Source: Clostridiaceae bacterium UBA5444 (GTDB lineage: Bacteria; Bacillota; Clostridia; Clostridiales; Oxobacteraceae). Taken from it: a stretch of 19,786 nt of DNA. Location of the stretch: assembly GCA_002426575.1 (NCBI GenBank), contig DIRE01000064.1, positions 51,888 through 71,673 of the forward strand, read 5' to 3'. The notes below the pieces were generated by a model that ran no database searches, was not told where the DNA came from, and saw nothing but the letters and a program-made list of their open reading frames with translations. Shown piece by piece: positions 14,260 through 19,786 of the stretch. Position 1 is the first letter of the stretch. Every line of letters starts with the position of its first letter. The position numbers and the translations under genes are program-made.

Positions 14260-15147
14260 TTGAGAATAACTGATAAGGTCTTAATGAATACTTATTTAGG
14301 AGATTTAAATGGGAACCTTCAAAAAATGCTTAAGTATGATGAACAGCTTTCATCTGGAAAAGCATTCCGCAGGCCGTCAGATGATCCCTTTAGAGTATCA
14401 AGATCCATTGACTTAAATAGCTCAATAAACAGAAATGAGCAGTATAGTAGAAATATTAATGAGGCAAAGACATGGCTAAATACAACAGATGAAGCCCTAG
14501 GACAAGTGGGTGAGTCTATTCAAAAGCTAAGAGGTATTGTAAGTGCTGCAGCTAATAGCCAAAATTCAAAGGATGAACTTTTAGCATATAAATCTCAAGC
14601 GTTGCAGATAATAGATGGAATGGCCGATATAGGGAATGGGAACTTTAATGGTAAATATATATTTGCAGGACTTGATACAACTAACCCGCCAATAAAATGT
14701 GATAATACAACAGGCATGATTACTGCAGGTGGAAATGATGGGGATGTAAACATAGAGATATCTCCACTTGTAAAGATAAAAATAAATATAACTGGTACAC
14801 AAGTATTTAATAAAGATTTTACAGATTCCATGCAAAGAATTGTAGGGTATCTTAGCGAAGAGGGACATGAAAAAGAGCTTTCAGGAGAGCTTGAAAATTT
14901 GGATAAGGCAGGGAATAATGTTTTAAACCTAAGAGCTGAGGTAGGCGCAAAGGTAAATAGAATGGAATTTGCAGAAAAGAAGAATGGAGAAGAAACCTTT
15001 AATATGACTGAAATAATGTCTAAAAACGAGGACATAGATTATGCAGAGAAGTATATGGAATTTAAGGTTGCAGAAGCAGTTTACCAAGGGTCGTTAATGG
15101 TTGGTGCTAAAATTCTTCAGCCATCATTGCTAGACTTCCTTAGATAG
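14260..15147 (+). CDS. flgL: Flagellar hook-associated protein 3, FlgL (TTG start)
   Basis: FlgL is the second junction protein; it sits on FlgK and receives the flagellin filament. It has 295 residues. The N-terminus (MRITDKVLMNTYLGDLNGNL, then QLSSGKAFRRPSDDPF at about 29-44) and the C-terminal helical segment (AEAVYQGSLMVGAKILQPSLLDFL) resemble the flagellin D0/D1 domains. The start is TTG, supported by GGAGGTG at 14247-14253, six bases ahead, and by the fact that the family N-terminus begins exactly there. No nearby in-frame ATG gives a complete N-terminus. Confidence 0.95.
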   Translation: MRITDKVLMNTYLGDLNGNLQKMLKYDEQLSSGKAFRRPSDDPFRVSRSIDLNSSINRNEQYSRNINEAKTWLNTTDEALGQVGESIQKLRGIVSAAANSQNSKDELLAYKSQALQIIDGMADIGNGNFNGKYIFAGLDTTNPPIKCDNTTGMITAGGNDGDVNIEISPLVKIKINITGTQVFNKDFTDSMQRIVGYLSEEGHEKELSGELENLDKAGNNVLNLRAEVGAKVNRMEFAEKKNGEETFNMTEIMSKNEDIDYAEKYMEFKVAEAVYQGSLMVGAKILQPSLLDFLR

Positions 15148-15158
15148 AGGGTGAAGTT

Positions 15159-15590
15159 TTGATTATAGAATCTAAGTTTTTTGGGCAAGTAGACATAAAA
15201 GATGAGCATATAATTAATTTTGAAAATGGTATACCAGGATTTGAGAAGTATAAAAGATATTCTATTTTGGATATAGAGGGAAGCAAGGTATTTAAATGCC
15301 TTCAATCCATAGATGAAAGCCAAGTATCTTTTATAATAGTAAACCCATGGGATGTTATAGATGATTACGAAATTGATATTAAAGACAGTGAAATAGAATC
15401 TATAGCAGAAAATGATTTATCAAATATTTTTGTATATAGCGTAGTCAACATATCAGAAGATAGAGTAACCTGTAACCTAATGGCGCCTATAATAGTGAAT
15501 GTTAAAACTCACAATGGAAAACAATTTGTACCTCAAAGTTCAAAATACTCAATAAAGCATAGAATTATTGAGCACAAAGAGAGGAAATAG
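15159..15590 (+). CDS. fliW: Flagellar assembly factor FliW (TTG start)
   Basis: FliW binds flagellin and CsrA in turn. When free flagellin is low, FliW is released and removes CsrA from flagellin mRNA. The protein has 143 residues, normal for the family, with the characteristic HIINFENGIPGFEKYKR-like segment near residues 19-34 and a C-terminal segment covering NLMAPIIVNVKTHNGKQ. The start is TTG behind AGGGTGA (15148-15154). The csrA gene begins two bases after its stop. That adjacency of fliW and csrA, together with a flagellin leader that carries apparent CsrA sites, supports the partner-switch role. Confidence 0.95.
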   Translation: MIIESKFFGQVDIKDEHIINFENGIPGFEKYKRYSILDIEGSKVFKCLQSIDESQVSFIIVNPWDVIDDYEIDIKDSEIESIAENDLSNIFVYSVVNISEDRVTCNLMAPIIVNVKTHNGKQFVPQSSKYSIKHRIIEHKERK

Positions 15591-15592
15591 GT

Positions 15593-15826
15593 ATGCTTGT
15601 ACTTTCAAGAAAAGAGGATCAGAGCATTTTTATAGGCGAAGACATTGAGGTTACTATACTTGAGATAAAAGATGGAAATATAAAGATAGGAATTGAGGCA
15701 CCAGATAATATAAAGATATATAGAAAAGAAATATTTGATGAGATAAAAAGTGAAAACAGCAAGGCCGCACATACGGAAATAAGTGATATTGAAAAGATTC
15801 TTAAAAGTGGAGGTGATGGGCATTGA
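15593..15826 (+). CDS. csrA: Translational regulator CsrA
   Basis: A 77-residue RNA-binding dimer of the CsrA family that represses translation by binding GGA motifs near ribosome binding sites. The start MLVLSRK is diagnostic, and the RNA-contact residues Leu4 and Arg44 (IYRKEIFDEI) are conserved. It carries a ~25-residue C-terminal extension beyond the core, the part that in Bacillus CsrA contributes to FliW contact. The SD in front is modest (AGAGAGG, within the fliW end). The last bases overlap the TTG of fliD. The likely main target in this window is the flagellin leader at 18916-18952. Confidence 0.96.
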   Translation: MLVLSRKEDQSIFIGEDIEVTILEIKDGNIKIGIEAPDNIKIYRKEIFDEIKSENSKAAHTEISDIEKILKSGGDGH

Positions 15827-18438
15827 GTAGTAACACAATGAGGATTACTGGTTTAGCTACAGGAATTGATGCTGATGCAGCTATAAAGCAGATGATGAGA
15901 GCTGAAAATATAAGAGTTGACAAGATGAAGCAGAATAGGCAAATAGTACAATGGAGACAGGATTTATACAGAGACTTAATTGGAGATGTAAACAAATTTA
16001 AAAGCACATATTTCGATGTACTAAAAACTGATACCTATATGCTGTCCAAAAGTGCTTATTCAAGCTTTGACACTAGTAATATAAAATCTGCAAACATAAA
16101 GGCTTCATCTGGTGCAGTTGCAGGGGATTACAAGATACAGGTTGAGCAGCTAGCAAAGAAGGCAAGAATAGAAGGCAAAGTTACAGTAAATGCATATCAG
16201 GGGGTATCAGACTTTTCCTTCCCAGCATTTATTGATGCGCAAAATAATAAGGTAGATATCAACATAGGAGGAGAGGTACACCAGATAACGATAGAAAAGG
16301 GATCTTATAGTTTCTCTGACCTTGCAGCAAAGGTTAATGAAAAGCTATCTAGCGAAGAAGATAGTGAGGGCAACCCATTAAATAAAATGGTGAAAGCTGT
16401 TGTTGACCCAAACAGGGGTATAAAGTTTGTAGGTGTACAAACTTTTGATGAGGATCAAACATTAAAGGTTACTCAGTCAGGGAAAGATTATGAAATAAAG
16501 ATTGAAAAGGGAACCTATGGAATGGATCAGCTATCATCTACAATAAATAGCAAGCTTTCAGCTATAAAAGGGGAAGATGGCAAGGCATTAAGTACAAAAC
16601 TTACTGCATCCGTATCAGTAGATGGGACAAGCATTGTATATACTAAAGAAAATGATGGGGATGATATTTCAGCAGACAGGTATTTTAAGTCTGACTTTAG
16701 TATAGCCAATGAAGAAGTCGCAGGGAATAATAGGTTAGAGTATGAAAGGCAGATAGTTGAGGGCAAAAATGATACATTAAATATTACAGTTGATGGCGAG
16801 AGATATACTGTAAAGCTTGCGCCTGGCGCGTATGGTAAGCCTTCATCAGGTGGTAAGAGTGATGAAGATATTAGAAAAGGTCTTGTTTCAAAATTTGATG
16901 ATGCTTTGAAAAACGCTGTGGATTCTGATAATAATTCCGTGGATTTAAGTGGGAATGGCATAGGATTATCTGCAAGACTTTCATTCGATGGTACAAGGAT
17001 TGAACTAGTATCTAAAACTAATAAAACTGTAAGCGTATCAGGCAATGCAACTTCAGTGCTTGGCTTCCAGTCAAAATTTGAAGTTAATATGGGGACTAAG
17101 GATAAAGCGTCCATGCTGTTAGGTGATTCTACCCATGGTAGTAAGGTTAAGTTTGCAGTTTATAATGGAAGCAAGGAAGTAGATTTTGAATACGACTTTT
17201 TAGGCTCTGATAAAAATAAGACTATAGATAATATAATTGATGATATATATGCTAAGGCTAACGTTAAACTTGGCTATAGCCAGCTTACAAGGAAATTTAC
17301 ATTAGAGTCAGATGGAACAGGTGCAGATCAAAACGTGGGAATAAAGGCAGCAGATGATGTAAAGGATCCAAATGATCCAGATGATGTAGATACAACCCCT
17401 GCAACAAAACTATTTTTAGGTAATATGTTTTCAGAGGGTGGAGGATTAAACCCAGATGGAAGTATAAAGGATTTTACGTCTTCAAAAGGTAACGGTACAG
17501 ATGTAAAGATGTCTATAACAAATCCAGGCAGTGCTGAAAGCGTAACCGTTGTAAAATCCACTAATAACTTCACAATAGATGGTATAAGTTATAGTCTTAT
17601 AAAAGCAGGCGGTGGGGAAGAGACAATGACCGTTACTTCAAACCCGCAAAAGACATTTGACTTAATCAAAAGCTTTGTAGATGATTATAATAAAATGATA
17701 GATAGCATAAATGGAAAGATATATGAAAAGAAGCAATATAAATATGCTCCATTGACGGATGAGCAAAAGAAGGATATGAAAGAAAGCGACATAAAATTAT
17801 GGGAAGATAAAGCTAAGGAAGGACTTATATCAAATGACAGTTCACTTCAGAGTATGATGTTTGATATAAGGAGCGCCTTCTACGACCCAATAAAGGTAGA
17901 TGCAAATGATCCAAACTCAGGCAATATAGGAACCTATCTTACAGATATTGGCATTAAAACATCAAGTGAGTGGCTTGATAAAGGGAAATTAGTAATAGAT
18001 GAGAAAAAGTTGAAGGCTGCAATTGAAAAAGATGGGGACAAGATTGCTGAACTATTTACTAAGACATCTTCTTCAGTTCCAGATTATAGCCCTGACCTAT
18101 CCTTAAGTGACAGAAAAAAGAGATATGAGGAGCAGGGTATACTTCAGAGAATAAATGATGTATTCCAAGATAACTTAAGGACTACCAGAAATGCAAATGG
18201 CAAGAAGGGTACACTACTTGAAAAAGCAGGCATAAAGGGTGACTACTCGGAATTTAACAACCTATTATCAAATGAATTAAAAGAGCAGGACAAGAAAATA
18301 AACGAGATGATCGAAAAACTTGCAGTTAAAGAGGAGAAATACTATCTGCAGTTTGCAAGGCTTGAAAAGGCAATGAATCAAATGAATGCTCAGTCAAATT
18401 GGATGGCTCAGCAGCTTGGAACATCAGGTAATAAATGA
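15823..18438 (+). CDS. fliD: Flagellar filament cap protein FliD, enlarged (TTG start)
   Basis: FliD caps the growing filament and helps flagellin subunits insert. It has 871 residues, longer than common FliD proteins of roughly 450-700. The N-terminal domain (MRITGLATGIDADAAIKQMM) and the C-terminal coiled segment (EKYYLQFARLEKAMNQMN, then WMAQQLG) are typical. The extra length lies in the middle, which has repeated modules of a beta strand pair followed by a helix, starting near residues 143, 215, 318 and 440; the first two are clearly alike (EKGSYSFSDLAAKVNEKL and EKGTYGMDQLSSTINSKL). The TTG at 15823 lies seven bases after GGAGGTG (15809-15815), and an ATG at 15838 is less well spaced. 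The gene overlaps csrA and the next gene by four bases each. Confidence 0.95.
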   Translation: MSSNTMRITGLATGIDADAAIKQMMRAENIRVDKMKQNRQIVQWRQDLYRDLIGDVNKFKSTYFDVLKTDTYMLSKSAYSSFDTSNIKSANIKASSGAVAGDYKIQVEQLAKKARIEGKVTVNAYQGVSDFSFPAFIDAQNNKVDINIGGEVHQITIEKGSYSFSDLAAKVNEKLSSEEDSEGNPLNKMVKAVVDPNRGIKFVGVQTFDEDQTLKVTQSGKDYEIKIEKGTYGMDQLSSTINSKLSAIKGEDGKALSTKLTASVSVDGTSIVYTKENDGDDISADRYFKSDFSIANEEVAGNNRLEYERQIVEGKNDTLNITVDGERYTVKLAPGAYGKPSSGGKSDEDIRKGLVSKFDDALKNAVDSDNNSVDLSGNGIGLSARLSFDGTRIELVSKTNKTVSVSGNATSVLGFQSKFEVNMGTKDKASMLLGDSTHGSKVKFAVYNGSKEVDFEYDFLGSDKNKTIDNIIDDIYAKANVKLGYSQLTRKFTLESDGTGADQNVGIKAADDVKDPNDPDDVDTTPATKLFLGNMFSEGGGLNPDGSIKDFTSSKGNGTDVKMSITNPGSAESVTVVKSTNNFTIDGISYSLIKAGGGEETMTVTSNPQKTFDLIKSFVDDYNKMIDSINGKIYEKKQYKYAPLTDEQKKDMKESDIKLWEDKAKEGLISNDSSLQSMMFDIRSAFYDPIKVDANDPNSGNIGTYLTDIGIKTSSEWLDKGKLVIDEKKLKAAIEKDGDKIAELFTKTSSSVPDYSPDLSLSDRKKRYEEQGILQRINDVFQDNLRTTRNANGKKGTLLEKAGIKGDYSEFNNLLSNELKEQDKKINEMIEKLAVKEEKYYLQFARLEKAMNQMNAQSNWMAQQLGTSGNK

Positions 18439-18779
18439 TGAAAAACCTATATAATGAAATGCAATCCTATAAAAATATAACAGTTGATATGATAGGGCAT
18501 CTTGAAAATGATGATATAGAAGGATTTGAAGATTTATTAGGCAAAAGGCAAGAAATAATAGGTATTATAGACAAACTAGATTATACCGAGGATGAGTTTA
18601 CATCTATTTATAATGAATTAGAAATACAAAGGCTTCAAAAAAGATGTGACGACATGATGAAGAGAAAATTAAAAGAAGCCAAAGGTGAGTTTGTTAAAAC
18701 CTCTGATTCATTAAATATAAATAGAAGATATTACAATAATTCTTCTGTAGACTCTATATTTGTAAATAAGAAAATTTAA
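18435..18779 (+). CDS. FliT-like flagellar chaperone candidate
   Basis: A 114-residue, strongly charged, helical protein whose start codon overlaps the fliD stop (ATGATG, so the start may be 18435 or 18438). Sequence such as MQSYKNITVDMIGHLENDD followed by LLGKRQEIIGIIDKLD has the helical layout of the FliT family, whose members bind FliD before export. In enterobacteria FliT also acts on the master regulator, which is not expected here. The family is too diverged to be certain from the residues alone, so position after fliD is the main argument. The usual neighbour fliS is not seen between fliD and this gene. The C-terminal tail is basic and Asn/Tyr/Ser-rich. Confidence 0.7.
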   Translation: MMKNLYNEMQSYKNITVDMIGHLENDDIEGFEDLLGKRQEIIGIIDKLDYTEDEFTSIYNELEIQRLQKRCDDMMKRKLKEAKGEFVKTSDSLNINRRYYNNSSVDSIFVNKKI

Positions 18780-18803
18780 TTATTAAAAAAATGCATTAGT
18801 ATG

Positions 18804-18830
18804 TAAAGTATGATAAAAAGGTACCGATAT
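18804..18830 (+). promoter_or_regulatory. Sigma-D (sigma-28) promoter for flagellin
   Basis: TAAA (18804-18807), a 15-base spacer and ACCGATAT (18823-18830). This is one base away from the Bacillus sigma-D consensus TAAA-N15-GCCGATAT. Transcription would start near 18838, which gives a leader of about 120 bases. No intrinsic terminator was found between the fliT-like gene and this promoter, so read-through from the upstream operon is possible. Confidence 0.92.
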
Positions 18831-18851
18831 AGATAATATAAAGGATAAAAA

Positions 18852-18897
18852 GGCCATATCTATAAGCTAAGTGGCCATAAGCTTCATAGAAAAGGCC
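18852..18897 (+). promoter_or_regulatory. Long hairpin in the flagellin 5' leader
   Basis: GGCC (18852-18855) pairs with GGCC (18894-18897). Inside a four-by-four internal loop (ATAT/AAAA, itself partly pairable), CTATAAGCT (18860-18868) pairs with AGCTT plus ATAG (18880-18884, 18886-18889) across one bulged C. The 11-base loop holds TGGCCA. The hairpin begins about 14 bases from the predicted transcript end. 5' hairpins of this type often protect abundant mRNAs from decay. That role is an inference here. Confidence 0.7.
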
Positions 18898-18915
18898 AAA
18901 TATATTGATTTAAGT

Positions 18916-18952
18916 AGTGAAAAAGGATTTTCACTTTAAAATTCAAGGAGGG
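18916..18952 (+). promoter_or_regulatory. Probable two-site CsrA target over the flagellin ribosome binding site
   Basis: AGTGAAAA (18916-18923) and TTTTCACT (18928-18935) form a perfect 8-bp stem with AGGA (18924-18927) as its four-base loop. This is the preferred way CsrA sees its GGA motif. A second GGA (18947-18949) lies in the flagellin Shine-Dalgarno AAGGAGGG, 22 bases downstream of the first. Two GGA sites at this distance, the second covering the ribosome binding site, resemble the known Bacillus hag leader bound by a CsrA dimer. Binding would block ribosome entry. The csrA and fliW genes are about 3 kb upstream in the same window. Confidence 0.72.
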
Positions 18953-18959
18953 AAACTAA

Positions 18960-19786
18960 ATGATTATTAATCACAATTTAAACGCTATGAATGCTCACAG
19001 AAATTTATTAACTAACACTGTAGCATCAGGAAAAGGAATGGAAAAGTTATCATCAGGCTTAAGAATTAACAGGGCTGGAGATGACGCAGCAGGACTTGCA
19101 ATATCAGAAAAAATGAGAGGCCAAATCAGAGGACTTGACCAAGCATCAAGAAACTCCCAAGATGGTATTTCACTTATACAAACTGCAGAAGGTGCATTAA
19201 ATGAGACTCACGCAATACTCCAGAGGATGAGAGAGCTTGCAGTTCAAGCTTCAAATGATACAAACAATGGTGCTGATAGAGGACAAATAGGAAAGGAAAT
19301 AGATCAGCTTCAGAAAGAAATAGATAGGATTGCAGATAATACAGAGTTTAATACTAAAAAGTTATTAGATGGTACAGCAACTACACTTTCATTCCAAGTT
19401 GGAGCTAATATGAATCAGATGATTACACTAGGAATAAAGAGTATGAAAGCAGCTGATTTAGGAGTAGATAAAGCTAAGGTTACAATAGATAAGGATACAG
19501 CTACAACAACAATTTCAAAAGCAATATCCACAATAAATACTGCAATAGATACAGTATCAACTGAAAGAGCGAACCTTGGTGCATACCAAAATAGGCTTGA
19601 GCATACAATAAATAACTTAAATACATCATCAGAGAACTTAAGCGCAGCAGAATCAAGAATTAGAGATGTTGATATGGCTAAAGAGATGATGGAATTCTCC
19701 AAAAACAATATATTAACTCAAGCAGCACAAGCAATGCTTGCACAAGCAAATCAGCAGCCACAAGCAGTACTTCAATTATTAAGATA
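18960..19786 (+). CDS. hag: Flagellin (last base of stop codon outside window)
   Basis: Major filament subunit, exported through the flagellum. The frame is open for 275 codons and the window ends two bases into the next codon (TA). Because the protein already ends in the typical flagellin terminus QAVLQLLR, those two bases are almost surely the start of a stop. The N-terminal D0/D1 region is diagnostic (MIINHNLNAMNAHRNLLTN, then SSGLRINRAGDDAAGLAIS), as is the C-terminal one (AAESRIRDVDMAKEM, then LTQAAQAMLAQANQQPQ). At 275 residues it is a short flagellin with almost no variable outer domain. The ATG follows AAGGAGGG with good spacing. Expression is controlled by its own sigma-D promoter and probably by CsrA. 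The symbol could equally be fliC. Confidence 0.97.
   Translation, partial: MIINHNLNAMNAHRNLLTNTVASGKGMEKLSSGLRINRAGDDAAGLAISEKMRGQIRGLDQASRNSQDGISLIQTAEGALNETHAILQRMRELAVQASNDTNNGADRGQIGKEIDQLQKEIDRIADNTEFNTKKLLDGTATTLSFQVGANMNQMITLGIKSMKAADLGVDKAKVTIDKDTATTTISKAISTINTAIDTVSTERANLGAYQNRLEHTINNLNTSSENLSAAESRIRDVDMAKEMMEFSKNNILTQAAQAMLAQANQQPQAVLQLLR

Noticed and set aside
14623..14630. Exact GCCGATAT inside flgL
   Set aside because: No TAAA occurs at 14-16 bases upstream, the nearest one is about 30 bases away, and the bases code for an ordinary flgL segment.

Overview
The window looks like a chromosomal segment from a motile, low-GC member of the Clostridia (Clostridium or a close relative). 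The base composition is AT-rich, arginine is mostly AGA/AGG and isoleucine is often ATA, Shine-Dalgarno sites are strong GGAGG types, and the chemotaxis set is the Bacillus/Clostridium kind (CheC, CheD, and a FliY made of a CheC-like phosphatase plus a FliN domain). Species cannot be named from this sequence alone.

Layout, all genes on the + strand. (1) 1-137: left edge with no assignable gene. (2) 174-1187: a lipoprotein polysaccharide deacetylase, closed by a rho-independent terminator at 1236-1284. (3) 1286-1572: AT-rich intergenic region with short palindromes and a candidate vegetative promoter. (4) 1573-11834: a compact chemotaxis and motor-switch operon, fapA-cheW-cheD-cheB-cheR-cheA-cheC-cheY-cheW-fliM-fliY, closed by a terminator whose stem starts inside the fliY stop codon. 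(5) 11867-18779: a late flagellar operon, flgM-flgN-flgK-flgL-fliW-csrA-fliD-fliT-like, preceded by a sigma-D (sigma-28) type promoter. (6) 18804-19786: the flagellin gene with its own near-perfect sigma-D promoter and a long structured leader. The flagellin coding sequence is complete except for the last base of its stop codon, which falls off the window.

The genes form one functional programme. CheW couples receptors to the CheA kinase. CheA phosphorylates CheY and CheB; CheR and CheB methylate and demethylate receptors; CheD deamidates them. CheC and FliY remove phosphate from CheY, and FliM/FliY receive CheY-P at the motor. After hook completion the anti-sigma factor FlgM is normally exported, freeing sigma-D to transcribe flgM itself, the hook-filament junction proteins FlgK/FlgL with their chaperone FlgN, the cap FliD, and flagellin. 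FliW and CsrA, encoded next to each other, are the known partner switch that links flagellin translation to flagellin level.

The best target for a second look is the flagellin leader (18838-18959). It carries a long hairpin, then an 8-bp hairpin presenting AGGA in its loop, then a GGA within the Shine-Dalgarno. This is the arrangement expected of a two-site CsrA target, and the CsrA and FliW genes lie about 3 kb upstream. Other points of interest are an enlarged FliD with repeated variable-domain modules, two CheW proteins that differ at conserved interface residues, a 14-bp tandem repeat that runs into the cheR ribosome binding site, and four genes that start with TTG behind strong ribosome binding sites. 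I see no mobile element, CRISPR array, tRNA or rRNA. Overall this is a well-understood region with notable regulatory detail rather than a wholly new system.
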